From Pieris napi (Eukaryota > Arthropoda > Insecta > Lepidoptera > Pieridae): a stretch of DNA of 64,000 nt. Made by a program: the position numbers and the translations under genes. The DNA is taken from contig NC_062248.1 of NCBI RefSeq assembly GCF_905475465.1, positions 1,674,001 to 1,738,000 of the forward strand, in the 5' to 3' direction. Shown one piece after another: positions 37,801 through 52,800 of this stretch. Position 1 is the first letter of the stretch; each line of letters opens with the position of its first letter. The notes below the pieces were generated by a model. That model was not told the DNA's origin. It did no database searches and saw only the letters and a program-made list of their open reading frames with translations.

Positions 37801-40800
37801 CTTCATATAATTTCACGATCGAAAAATTCTACTACTTACACAGTTTTCCCAGCCTTTAGAAAAAGTTCATTTCCCGAAGCTATCCACTTATCACTAAGCC
37901 TCAAATCCCGCTATAACTCGTAGGATTACCTACCTACAATAGAAACGAAATTAGGTCAAGATGACATTTGACGGGTACAATTCTTTACCATGGCATATAT
38001 CACCACGTAATTTTTATACGAATAATTATAAATGTGCATTCTTTTGTGACAAACATCTATAAGAATGTGTTTATATAATACATCAATTACATTTTAATAT
38101 AATTGCGAACTCAAGTGTATTTTGATATCGATATATAGATTATTGGAATTGGTTTTATTAAGAGAATAAAATATATTACTAGATGACCCGGTATTTTCGA
38201 ATCACATATAATTGTGTCAAAACGTAATAAAGCTTTTTAATACTAATCATCTTTGGTACTGAGACTGTTCTTACCTGCCAGAAAATGATGCCGATTTATG
38301 CCGAATGTCTTAAGTATTTCCAAATTACAGGTAAATCGCTAATAAAAAAATGATCAAAATAAATCTGACTGTTCCAATAATATTTTTTTAATAATAAATA
38401 AATAAATCAATGGCGCTACAACCTTTTTAGGTCTGGGCCTCAGATTTCCGTATCTGTTTTATGATTATTTGACTAACCTAAAAGGCAAGTAGGTGAACAG
38501 CCTCTTGTGCCACGACATCGACTTTATGGGTCAAAGGCAAGCCGATTTCCTCACGATGTTTTCCTTTACTGTTCGAGCGAATGTTAAATGGGCACAAACA
38601 AAGCACAGACGAAAATCGAACCTACGTCCTCAGGGATGAGAGTCGCGCGCTGAAGCTTCTAGGCCCAACACTGATCTAATAAGTTTAGAAATAGGGAGTT
38701 CGTACTCTCGTGTTTGTATCTCACCCTATGTTTCGTGTGTCATTTGTTTCTTGATTTGACGTTGTGTGTGTCTGAAATCACTTCACGCACACATCTCTTC
38801 TCTTTGAGTCGCTAAATGCGTCTCGGAATAATACTCAATGTATTTACGTTGATACAATTGTCACTATAGAGATAGTACGCATCAGAATTACTAAAGGAAA
38901 ATAGCGAACGAGGGAAAATTGTATAATCGAGGTTACGGCAGCCTTGTCCTTTTTTATCCTCTCTCTTATCTCCGCTGGATCCGTCAGAGTGGACCTGCTA
39001 CAGTTGAAAGCCAGCAATTGTAGCAGGTAGTACATGACAGGGAACGTGGAAGTTTCTCATTCCGGCGGACGCTTTTGGGTAGAAGAGTGAGTATATGGTT
39101 CTTGGGTCATTGGGGTGCTTTAAATAATAGAGGATTTTATTTTTACTCTATATTAACCACTCGCGTACAAAAATATATGCAAAACAATCAAATATTAATT
39201 GCTATGTAACGAATTTGCAATTTAACAGTTGAAGAGAGAGCTTGCGCCTGGCTATACTCTCGGGGGGTAGCTCCGACGATTTAGGAAATCGCCACGCTTA
39301 TAAAACTAAGAAAGCCTGAGCGAGCAAAATGTACAGCCTTGGCTCGTACACTGAGTATATATTATATTTTATTATATTACAGTAATGTTGATGGACATGT
39401 CTCCTGGTTTGATTATTGAAGAAAACCACGCCTACTTCAATAAAAGGATACATGTATGAACCACATTCTGTAATGGAATATAAACAAACAAAAGTTTACT
39501 ATTAGTTTGTAGAGTGTGTGTTATATAATTGAATTTGAGGATGTTAAATTAAAACGACTAGCAAATATTTGATTATTATGTACATACGTTAATAGGAATT
39601 TAAATTCAATTCACGTTAAGGCTCTGTACGACGAGCATTAATTCAATGATTTCAGAAACAATTTAAATAAACATTCGTATATTAAATCTAAACTATTTAA
39701 GGAAAGATTATTTTAAAATGGATTCAAAAATATTAAATTTTCCAAATCCCTTCCGCAAAAACAAACATAGGAGTTCAGGCACCTCTCTTTCGAATTCTTC
39801 GCGATTTTAATGGATTAAACAGTATTTATCCGGAGCTGGATATATACGGTAGTGGGCTGATCAGCTTTAAAGAAAGCATTGTTAGGTTCCTATCTCGAAC
39901 CTAATCTGCTGTTTTGCTGGTATTTTTATTTAAACTTGTCTATTTTTTTAATTTAGTTATTAAGCTTACGACATCACACACAGTACTAAATCTACTAATT
40001 ATTTTACAAAATCTTACATCTAAAATATGTGACAATTAAAGTAAACATAAGTTTCACAAAAAAAAAAATAGAAATTAAAAATTAAAAAATACAATTAAAA
40101 CATATACAAGATAATACAAGCACACAATAAAATAAACTAAAATTATAGAAATTCGTTGGCACTTAAAGCAGAAAAAAAAGAAAAATCATCAGCAAAACAG
40201 CGAATTAGGTTCTAGAAAGGCGGGGTGCCTGCTTTCTCTAAAACCGATCAGCCCACTACCGAATATATCCAGCTATATATGTTTTAGCAGTATATATTTT
40301 ACTTATATTTTTTAATTTCTTTTTGTAACATTTATGTTTACTTAATTGTCATACATTTTAGAATAAAGAGTTTGTAACATATACCGTAGATTTAGTACTA
40401 TGTATGATGTGTAAAACTTTAACAAATAAATATATTAAAAAATCACCCGCCCGAAACTTGATAGGTATTATAACAAAATTCCATGACAGATAACTGTGAC
40501 CGCTCCCCTTGGGTGCTTCCGCCAGTTCTATAGTAGGTACATTTTCCAATTATTTCGCGCACGAAGACGAGAACTTGATTGCATTAAAACCGCAAGGTTA
40601 CAATTTGATAAGATCTAATAAATCAGGTGATTTCTAAGCAATCCTTATTATATGCATTACTATAACAATATATCTAATTATTGGTGATTTTAATTTAATT
40701 TATAAGGATATTGATGGCTTTATAAGACTGTATTAGTAGGTAAATCATTTGTAGTTGAGGGACATCTCTCTCATCTCACATTAAATCAGTTAAATTAATA

Positions 40801-43800
40801 TTGTCTTAGATTAACATAACCTTTACACATTTAAAGAAAAAAAGAAAGTTGCATTATTAATAATAAATACAGATAATGCAACTTTCTCTACAGCTGTGAT
40901 ACTTTTTGACATCCAACACCTTTTGTCTTCAGTCACCGTGACCATGCACGCTGTAAAGCACGCGAAACGTCGGATAAATTTAAAATTATGTTAAATAATT
41001 GTAAATTTATAATAATACATAACTTTAATCCGGTAAAAAGATTTTTCTTTAAACAGTTAAATTAAAATAAACTCTATCAAAGTACTAAATTTGTTATTTC
41101 CTAAACATACAGCTAACCTATAAAAGATATAACCAAATATGAAATACATAATATATACTAAAAAGGTTCAAAATCGAAATATTGTTACTAAGATAATCCA
41201 CAGAATGTTAAATATACCTTATATTTATTTAAAATATTATTTGAACTTGTCCATATAACGTACTAAGCATTGTTATATAGTTTAAAAGCTACATAACTAT
41301 GAACATCAATAAAATAAATCTAATTTAATTCTTTGTTTAAAAAGGAACTATTGAAATTGAAATTTTTGTATATTCGGCTAAAACACACCATGAAAACACT
41401 AGCGAATATGATACATAGGTTGACCGTAAAAGCCTGAACGAATGAAAAACTAAAATCCCAAAAGATGTTAATAAAACAAAGTTTGTATGGAGGCTACTAT
41501 GGTCGTTATCGTTATTTGACCAGCTGATAAGGTTATTTGTTATTCAAACATCCCGTCGAGAAATTAGCCTAAAATTAAGCCATGTGTTCACAAGATACAA
41601 ACTAATCTTGCGCACTTTCATCGCAGTGTCATCTTAAAATGTTTTGACGTGAGTTAAGTTCGGTGGCGGGTGTTGTATGGATATGTTCAGTTATATGTTA
41701 AATGAAACACTTTGTTTGAAGCTGGGTAACAACATGAGCTTATAACTATGATGACATTAGGGTTAGTGGGGTTGCGACGCTGGATTAACAAAAAACTAAT
41801 TTGACTTATTGAAGAGTTCGTAAATCTAAATGACATGTATTGGATATTATCGGAAACGAGAATGTTAAATTACAATTTATGAGTGTGGTAAAAATTGAAG
41901 GGCTCATATTTGCTTATGTGCGATTGTTTACGCTTTTAATTATTCACTTAAATATGTAACTTAAGGTTACACAACTCGTGTTGAGATTAAAATAAAATAG
42001 TTTGGAAAATCCAAAAGTGCACGCCTCATAGCGGTCATTCACATTTAAAAAAAAATAATAATAAATCAATCGTTTACATTTTTATTTTTTTTATTTTTAC
42101 TTCTTACTACTTACTTAATATAAAAAAAAATATATATAGTGGCGCCATAACTCTAAGGTGAGGAAAAAATATACTAAAATTCGTATTTTAGTTTTTTACA
42201 AATTATAATTAAACGACAGTACCTACTTAGAACGCTAATATTAACTAGGAATCAGCCCAGGGTATAACTTTATATAATAAGATAAAAGTATTCTGGTACG
42301 ATACATTTTTCGACCAATTTCTCTTCCACATACATGGGGATCCATAAACACAGACTGACGGACGCCCAAGAATGATTGATTTTAATGTTATTATTTACTA
42401 TGTTAAACAAAATAATTGTTCGTAATAAATACCATATGTGCTTGATAGATTATTTAACTCGATTTTAGTGCACTCATATTATCCTGTAAGTGTTATATTA
42501 GTGAGAAAAAAGTCATTCAAGTTTCGAAAGACTGGGTTTTGACATGTCGAGAGTAGAGCACTGCGAGGCGTGCAATAAACGTATAAAACTCGAAAATTTT
42601 AGTTTTCATTCATGTCTTATAATCTTAATCTCGAAACCCCAGTTCATGCAACCTTTTCTGCGACAACCCTTGGGTGCTACACTTTCACTCACCTCTACGC
42701 AAACGGTTATTTTTGATAACAAATTATACCATTTTTTTCTTTAAAATCTCAGGAATTTTAAGCCATTTTCTCAATTTGCTTCTTCCAACCGGGAAATATG
42801 TGCTAATTGTTCGTAAATTATGTTAATCGGTGTGCTTTTGTAACTGTTATCTAATTTAATCTTTTTTTCTTTTTTCTCACAGTTGCCTGGAGGCGAAAGA
42901 AGTAAAGAAACCGAAAGAAGTAAAGAAACCGAAAAAGAAAAGAAACCGATATGGCCGCAAGTTGCCCTCCATTTCATTTAATAATGTCAATTGTATTATA
43001 TATAATTCTTCGGACCGATTTTGATGAAATTTTTTGTGTGTGTTCAAGGGGATCTGGGAATGGTTTAGATTCACAAATCAGCCCGCCATATGGCGCTGCA
43101 GTCGGTACTTTCATACTTTGCTTTGCAGGACAACGTCTGTCGGGTCCACTAGTTGTATTATATTTCTGTATGCAACGAAGTGTTCATAAATAAATATTAA
43201 TAAAAAATACATATTTTCCAACGTATAGCAACCGAATAAATGTAATATTATCAATAGAAAACCGCGGATTCACGGTGTGATAACACTAGGGCATCGAGCC
43301 CGGGTTTACCCGGACCGAATAAAACCGGGTTTTCCCGGTTCTGAGGATTTCAAAAAAACCCGGGTTTAATTTTGAAAACTCGGGTTTTTCGGGTTTTTTT
43401 TAATACTTTTGTTATTGTTATTTATTATGTTTAAGCCACTTCGAATGCAATAATAAGTAAATGGAATAAAAAGACGCTTTAATAAATTATTATTTAAAAC
43501 GTAAAAAGTAGCTTGGTTGCTAATAAAACAAGCCTTGCAAGTTAAATTCGCGTTCCGCGCGTCCATCTCAAAACATGATTCATAGAATGAAGTGTGGAGC
43601 AGTGGAGATGGGAGGGTGTAGCGAAGCTCGTCGCGCGTTGTGCGGGGTGTTGCCGGTGATAATTTTTTTTAATTAAAAGCTTTAATTGATTTAAAAACAG
43701 ATATTGTATTTACTGATGATGACTGGAGAAATAAAGATGAGGTCCAAAAAATATTGGATGTTATTAAAACTGTCGTCGAGGCGCTATGTCGACGCGATGC

Positions 43801-46800
43801 AACATTACTTACAGCTGATGTTTCCCTAAAATTTTCATTGAAGAAAATGGATGAAATGAAGACACCACTAAGTAACAAAATGGCAACTGCATCGAACAAA
43901 CGATACGCAAAAAAAATACTAACTCAAGCAACACTACAGTACTTGACAAATCCGGGTAAATATTTTGAGAACATTCAAAATGAACATAAAACTGTTTTTA
44001 TCGGCCTACAGGTAATGAAATGCTAAATGAAATTGTTAATCTGATTAGACGCACAACCAAAAAACAAAATATACCTCTTGAAAAATTGCCAGTGCCAGAC
44101 CAAGACCTGTGACAAATTGACATTCAGTTGTCTACTTCGACAAATGAAGAGGAACTGAACACACAGTTAAGTCAAGCTGTTGCTACTGATAATAATGCTT
44201 CTGAAACTGGATCAGCTTGTCCATCAGACGATTTGCTTACTACTGTGAGGGTAGGAATAGCACTCTTCGAGAATGGCGGTACAGCGAGAGCGTTCCTCTC
44301 TTTTTTTCTAAAGTGGTCAGATTGTCAGAGGTTATGTCTTAGCTATGTTTTTGTTTTTTAAATAATGTGTCAAATGCATAACTACTTTTTACTTAGTATT
44401 TTAGTTAATTATATAAAGACCTAATTACTAAGCAAACGACTGCAATTTAAATTATAGTAGAATAGAATACTAGAACTATTCGTTTCTTAATTGTTAATGC
44501 GAAGAAGAGCTTTATTAATATTAAAAATAATTGTGATACTACAAAAATGTCTTATGAAGAATTTATTTTTATTAGCTTTTAAATACAATAAGTGAATGTT
44601 ACCAAAATAATTCATTTAATGTTTAAACTAATCTCTGCAAGTCTGTGATTTAAAAAAGACTAGATTACTTCCTAAGTTTTAAGATATTCTGAAGAAAAAA
44701 TAAATCTTTATCACTTTTTTAAACATTAAAACTGTTTTTGTAATTTATAAAGTACTGATTCATTTATTTAAATTGTTCCTCATCCTTTATAATTTGTATT
44801 CATTGTAGGAAATCGATATATAAACGCAGATTAGTGCATTTTCTTAAAAAATCAATAAAAAGACCGAAATGCTCGAAAAAACCGGTCTACCCGGTTTTGA
44901 TTACTCTTAGACCCGAAAACCCGGGTTTTCAAAATTGAACCGAGTTTCGATGCCCTAGATAACACTGACCCACTTGTTCTATAATGCGAAACGTAACGCG
45001 AAACTGCCTCTGAAACTGTCAATGCTTGATGACAAAAACTCGGCCTTACCAGTTGATGGATTTCAAATGCCGAAAAAGGTTTACGAGAATCTTTAAGGGA
45101 ACGTAACGAAATACGAAACGATAAAGCATTGTACTGTGATTGGTCAATCTGAAAGACGCGTGTTTCTTATGGGATGGAGCAATTGACCATCGGTTGACTT
45201 ATGACAAAGCTCGCCCATGGACTGCCTTGCCATTCAAAAATATCTGTAATTGGACTAGATGCTGGCAACAATTAAAGGTATAAATTTTTCTAACGTCATA
45301 ATTATGTTCTAACACTAGATTAAAATAATAATCCAGTTGCGCTAAAACCTTATCTTGGGCGATTGATTGTACCTATCCGTTTTTTTATTATTTTCATTTC
45401 TCAGTAGGTGATCAACTTTCTGTGTCTGACACATGTCGTTGATTGGGGCATGGGGTTGAGACGTGGGGGCCATTCAAGTTTTTTTTTATAGAACAGGGGG
45501 CAAACGGGCAGGAGGCTCACCTGATGTTAAGTGATACCACCGCCCATGGACACTCTCAATGCCAGAGGGCTCGCGAGTGCGTTGCCGGCCTTTCAAGTAT
45601 TAAGTAAGCACTATAGGGGGGAGGGTATGTGTCATTTTCTTTTGGTGATTACGTCAACAGTAATTATTTACTTTTTTACACATGTTACCCACACATTTTT
45701 GTGGATTTCTACAAAAAATTAATACGTTTATGTAGTATTATTTTTGAGAGCTGCTTACTTTTGCTGACAAGAGTTGAAGGAGGGGGGGAGTTAAATTCCA
45801 GTAGATATGCTTACGTAATACTTGAACGGCCCCATGTAGGTTTGCTTACGATGTATATCTTAGGAGCATTTGATAATTGCGCAATAGAATGAAAAATTCA
45901 TCCGTGCAACGCCGTGATACGAACGTTTGTTTTCAGTATTAGGATCGCACGTTTTAGTCATAGCCCTCTCTAAGTAGAATTAATAAAAAATAACAATGTA
46001 TGAAAATGTATATTTTATAATACAACAATTAAGCGAGCATTAGTGCATTAGACCGCCGCGGACGTGGGAACGTCCGGTTTTGAAATATAGCTTCCTCAAT
46101 CTTATCGTGGTCAACAAAGCAAAACGAATATAGTAGCGAAACACAATTAAAATAGTTTCGGAGGGGACGAAAGGGGAAATCTTTCTGTACTGTATTACAA
46201 AGAAACAAGTATTTGAAACAATTTTCAGTATTGATTCCTTCTCTTTGTATTACATTTCAATATAACGGACGCTGCCATTTAAAAAGCGACCTTTAGTTAT
46301 TCCAATAAGGTTAAATTTTGTAGTTCGACATAAGGCCTGTATTCTCTTTGATTAGTGCGAGTGCAAGTGATTAGTAATTGAGGATGGCTTAGTGCAGGTG
46401 TGTAGTGCAAGTAGTGTCCAATTATTGTTTAGTGGCTCTATTAAGTAAATTCAGTTGTCAATAGTTTGGCAGGCACGCTGCGAGTGAGGGGAAGGGAGGG
46501 CGCACGCGACGTCACTACTCGCAGTTCACTCGTAAACAAATAGAACACGCTTCTAATCACTTTACTACGCAGGCAACTAATCACCTGCACTAATCAGTCG
46601 CTGTCCACACTAGTTTTCTCCTAATCACTAATCACCTGCACTAATTTAGATGGTCCCCAGATGTTAAATGAGATGAGATGCCCTCCAATAGGCCGCTATT
46701 GGAGGGCATGCTTTTCCAGGAGATGCCTATTTACCGATTTGATTGGTATTATATGTATATTCCTTTGATTTAAATAATGTATATTCCAACTTGGGACTAG

Positions 46801-49800
46801 TTCAAGTTTTTTTCTTTCAAGCCTTAATATTTTTATTACTTTTATAGTATTAAAAACGAATACGAAAAGATAATCTATAGGCTACCGTGTTTAACCACTG
46901 CACGGAAGTCGAAATAATCGTTAGTATTTAGTAGAAACTCAAGGCATTTAGAAGAAATGCAAATGATAATTACTACCAATCTTGCTGTCAAGTAGCTAAT
47001 TACGTAGATAGTATTTACTCTCACATGTAAAGAATATTAATGTAAATATTAAAATATATAACAATGGTTTATTCAAGAGTTTAATCTATTATTCATACGA
47101 ACATTCGACATCTGCGTCTATTTGCATTAACTTTCGCATTACGAAGATTACTTCCAGATTCCAGAGAAGGGTACTTCAACCATTTCACCTGTACGGCTCT
47201 GTTGCCTTAGGTCTTTTGATGCATATCCTACGTACTTTTCTATATTTATGTATTAGCACATATGTGTTACGGCCTACGACCCTGTCCTTATGGGGTAGGG
47301 CGGGATCCAACCAAAGAGTGTTTTAGTGGAGGAGGAGGTTCATCTGATGTTAAGTGATACCGCCCTTTATAATTTAGTTTTTTTTTTAATATTTGGTATT
47401 TAATGCCACTTATATTATAAAATTTTGAGCAGTTATAGCTTCAGTGTGCGACTCTCATCCCTCAGCTCGTAGGTTCGATCCCCGGCTATGCACCAATGGA
47501 CTGTCTGTGTGCGAATTTAACTCTCGTTTGTTCGGTGAAGGAAATCATCGTGAGGATGGTTTCCTCACGATGATTGATTGCATGCCTTAAACCCAAAAAG
47601 TCGACGTTCTGTGTCAGGCACCGAAAGATGATCACCTACTTGCCTATTAGATTGAGAAATGATCATGAAACAGATACAGAAATCTAAGGTCTGACCTAAA
47701 ATTGTTGTAGCGCCACTGATTTATTTTATGCCGTTAGGAGATTTGGGTATTTTTTATCTATTATCAATTATTTTATTCACGTCACCTGATACCAGCAATC
47801 TACATCATTACACCCAACTCTCCACAGACAGCAATCATGTTATATAAGTACAAGATTTAAATGTTGAATTCACCGAGAGCATTGACCTGAGCATTTCGTA
47901 ACAACCAAGACAAAACATCTTACGTAGCAAAATAATGCTAGCTCGTAATATAAAATAAAGTTATAGTTTTAGGAATAAGAATATATATATATAATTTACT
48001 ATGGAACGTAGATTTGATAAACTCGTAGTATGAAGTATTTCTTGATATAGTCAAAGTAAACATCATTTATTCATTCAGGTAACACAATGTACACTTATGA
48101 ACGTCAATAAAGAAATACATATAAGTTGCTAAATGCTTCTACTTTTACATTTACTGCCAGTTCTCAAATCAAGGGCGTAGAACGGACGGAAGAACTGGCA
48201 ATAAATTCTCCGCCACTCTTTTTAATCGCCAAGTTTTATGTTTTACACAATGTTTGTAAGGAGCTGCAACCATTACGCCATGTTATACATATATATATGT
48301 GTGTGTTTATATGTATTTATGTATAGTTACCTAACAAGTAAACTTATTATTTTAAATTAATTTTCTAAGAAATTTCCCTTGCCAATACTGTTTGCCGAGG
48401 TTATTTAGTATAATATAATATTTTTTTAAATGACATCAAACATTTAATTTCCCCTATCATTACGTAAACAAAGAATGCACACTCAAGTTTTTTGTTATCA
48501 CTTCATTATGCATTGTTACTTTTAATTTAAAAATCGATGTTATTATCTGAAGAATACAATAGCAATCAATAAGGAAGCATTTTACTTCAGTTTAATTAAC
48601 AAAATTTCTTAGCCAACACCTGTGCCAGCCTTCTGAGTTGACCACAAACCGGAAACAATTAACGCCGGGAAGCGAATCCAGAATTTCCGAGTTACATGCT
48701 ACTCTCGAGGTTTCGTTTATCGACACCACAGATCTAAGGCTTAGATTCTGAAACGAGACTTTTTTTATGTAATAACACAAACGGGTAGAAGTCTCACCTG
48801 ATGTTAATTAATACCGCCGCTCATGGACACTCACATTGCCAGAAGGCTCGCAAGTGCGTTGCCGGACTTTATAGAGACTCTCCGCATTATTAAATCGCTT
48901 GTTAGTTGTTACCGATAAGGCCGTCCGTTGCCTAATAACGTGTGTAACCTGCTTTACTTATATTTATTTTTAACAATAAATAAATCGATTATTTGCAAAG
49001 AAAGTTATAAATTCAGGAACTATCATTGAGGAACTCAAAACGATTTTTTTCTATATCTCATGGAATAATCAAATCAATTATTTCGGTCGCTAATTTGTAG
49101 CTTGATAGGAAAGTGTACCATTGATCACTGTCCGAAAGAGATTACTTTTGTGGACGGCAAAGAGATTGCTTATACAATATTTACACTAAGAATACTTACA
49201 AATGTAAAAACAATGGAACTGCATTAGAAACCCAATGTTATAATAAATAATAATAAAAATCCAATGGCGCTAATAACCCACATGGGTCATTTCTTTTTAA
49301 AGTATGTGATCAACCTGTAGATTTCCCCCAAATGCTTGCCTTCACTGCAGGAGCAGGTTTCCTTTCCATTCCATTGGTTATGGAACATATCACGGCTGTG
49401 AAAACGGGTTGAGAGTCGCACGCGTGACACAAATTTACAACACTGCTCTACTAACTTGTACCGAGAATTTATCTACCCACAAAATATATAAAAAAATCTT
49501 GCATCAACCCCTGGTCCCGGCCCGGCTTTTGTATCGTAAGTAGAAAGTTTCTAGGTCGCCATATTTATCACCCTAAAGATATTTATAAATTTAGTTTCAT
49601 TTATATTCTCTCGCACCCAAGGGCCGCATAACATGTTTGGTTTGACGAATACAATAATAACTAAGCGGCTTTCGCTGTGATACTTCTGAATATTTATTCC
49701 ACGATATAAATTTAATTAATAATAATCAGATTTTTTGCAGCAAATTAATATTTAAAAAGGTTTCATGAACTAATTGCTATAAGTATTATTATTGGTCTTG

Positions 49801-52800
49801 GGTGTTTAAATATGTATTTATATGTCTGTATATCCGTTACCTAGTACCCATAACACAAGCTTCACCAGCTTAGCATGGGACTCGGTCAATTGGTGTGAAT
49901 TGTCTTTAAAAAATAAATAAAAAAAAAGTACTTAAAAGTAAATTGTATGTGTAATAGTTACTACTATTGTTGAATACGTTCATTATATTCAATAAATAAT
50001 TATATATCAGGAAGTACTTAAAATATTTTTCGACCTTGCTATATGTATAAAAAGGCGTTAGCGAATTGAGCAGCGGTTCAAAGGTGTAAATAACTTTAAA
50101 GTTTTTGTTTAGTTGTCCATAAAAATATCTTATGTTCATAAAACATTCATTGATATGCCAATTTATTCATTTTTGTGATGTCATAAATCTTTGAAGATAC
50201 TAAGAATTAAGGTTTTCAGTCCGAAAAAAAAACCGATTAACTTAGGATTCCTCGTTTTTGTATTAAACCATTACTTTCAGCAGATCCTTCCTAGGTTTAA
50301 ACCCTGCTATTCCTAGGGTATGTAAGTTAAATATATAAATTTTCTACCAAATAATTCCACCTCTCTTACACACAGTTTTGCACAGCAATTTTTTTATGGG
50401 CGCATAGTCATTTATTTATTGTTTTTGTTGTCGTTAATTTATCTAAGAATCCCTCCACCGTATGCGACAAAGTACTCACAATAGTTCCATGTGCCTCGTA
50501 CGAACTCGAATTATCTGCATAATTCACCAATGTGTCTGGTTTTATCTATGACACTAATTATGAGGATATTGATATTTTCCCTCACCAAAGAGGATTTGAG
50601 GGAATATTTGAAGAGGCGGGAGGATTCATTGAAATATTAAGTATTGATTGTCGTAAGTGTTGTGTTTTATAATATGTATGTGAGCTGTAAGATTACTAAT
50701 AAATAATTATGTTAGTTAGCATAGCATAGCATGCTGCGTTTGTTAAAGAGTGTCCAATGAGTTTTTATTGTAACTTTCGTGTGTTTCTAGATTTTATGTT
50801 ATTGTAATGCTCGTTGGCAAACCATTTTTAAAATCTATATATATATAATGAAAATGGTCTTCGTTTGAGGCTCAATCACGCCTAAACCACTGATCGTATC
50901 GACATGAAACTACCACCATTCGATGCGAAATTTTTCCTAGATTATGTCTATTTATTTATTAAATTCCAACGTTCCTTCATTTTTTTATTGCTGTTTTACT
51001 TTTATGAAAATTTATCCATACGGACTTCACCGCGGAAACATTCGGGGAGGCTTCCTAGAACCTCTAAACGTCAACATCTGTTAAAAACTCGATTTTCGAA
51101 ATATTTCAATTTTCTTAGCGGGAAGTTAAAAAGAAGAATAATAAAAATATGAAAATAAAATAAAATAATGAAACATAAAATTTATTTTAATTCGTCCAGC
51201 AAAGCGGGCGCGAAACGGCTAGTAATACATATATTACTTATTACTAAGTATATTGGCTAGTTATAAATAATTAAATATACTTAATAAGATTTAATTATTC
51301 TCATAAGAATCGGTCTATATTTCAATTTATTTATTCATATTAAACTTCAAACATTAACTAAATTCTCAATTACGCCGGCTATCAATAGGGTTTATTATTA
51401 TTAATATTAAATAAATCTTTGTTTTTAATTTATTTAATTATTATTAATTAAATACTTAAGATGTCATGTGGAACATGTAATGGTTACAGCTCCTTCCAAT
51501 CATTGTGTAAAACATAAAACTTGGCGATTAAAAAGAGTGGCAGAGAGTTTATTGCCAGTTCTTCTCTTCCGTCCTACGCCCTCGATTTGAGAACTGGCAG
51601 TAAATGTAAGATTAGAAGCATTTAATAAATATTTCTTTTTTGACGTTCATAAGTGTACATTGTGTTTTAACCTATACGAATAAATGATTTTTGATTTGTT
51701 TTGATTTTACATACATATATCACCTATGAGACCCAAGCAGTCATTGCAGATCAATTAAAATTGATCCTACATATTTATAAATATTCTATGTGTATTGCGA
51801 GAATAATATACAGTGTTAACTCGATGTAACGTCTCTCGATTTAACGACAGACTCCCTAATGCGTCGAAATCCCTCGGCTTTGGTTGGTTTAGCTTGTGTT
51901 CCATACAATGATACACTCTACGTAGCATTACACCCACCCTCAATAACGACAACAATTAAATACTAAACAGTACTTTTTAAGTTGCCGAAATTAGTTAAAA
52001 CTGCGGAGCTGTGTACGCTGTTGTGTCGCTTTATTGTCCTAGCGAGAAATAAACTCGACTGTCGGTACTCGTCATATACTGGTACAGTACAAAAACGACA
52101 GACAACGCAATAGCGTTCAAATACGAATTGTTTTTATGTAATTTCTAACACTAGTCTGAAATAAACTTTCTTTTCTAATACAGATTTTTCTCAACTCAAC
52201 TCAACTCTTTGTAACGTCAAAATAGGCACAGTCCCTTGGGTGTCGTTATATAGAGTTTACACTGTATAGCTATATTTTCCTATAAGGACATTGAAATGTA
52301 GGAATTTCAATGGACATTCTGAATGTGAGAATTACAATTTCACAATGAAAAGCTCGGAATAGAATGTTGTTATTGCAAGTTGTCGACCTTGGGTCATAGT
52401 TCCTTGTTTGATCCTTCTTTGTGTACAAATTTAAAATTACGAATAATTATGAATTTCCATTTATAAATACAATCAAAATCTGTTATCACGACATCGAAGG
52501 GACTACTCATATTTGGTCGTAAAAACCGATAGTCGTAACAGCCGATGATGTTGTGATTAAGTACCTAATACAATAGAATTCAGCCGGGATCTTTGATTTT
52601 GGTCAATATAACCGGTATGTTGTTCTAAACGATGTCGTCGTAAACGGTTTTGACTGTATTATAGTCTGTTTATAACGACAATTGGACACTAGCAGGTGCG
52701 CTTCGATCTTTAAAATATGGTACGGTATATTAGCAAATGGCTTATATCAGTTGGTTCGCGAGTGCGTTGTTGACATTATAATTAATATAATTAATAAGGA

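Noticed and set aside
24333..42583. The 500-base direct repeats as LTRs of one retrovirus-like element
   Set aside because: No gag, pol or primer-binding site between them, SLC17 exon 2 lies between, and no TG...CA ends are visible.
43754..44026. Possible small host gene of 90 residues
   Set aside because: It lies wholly inside the hAT element and resembles its transposase.
46300..46650. Regularly spaced TTAGTGCA-type motifs as a regulatory array
   Set aside because: Spacing is uneven and orientation flips around a centre, which fits a decayed inverted repeat better.
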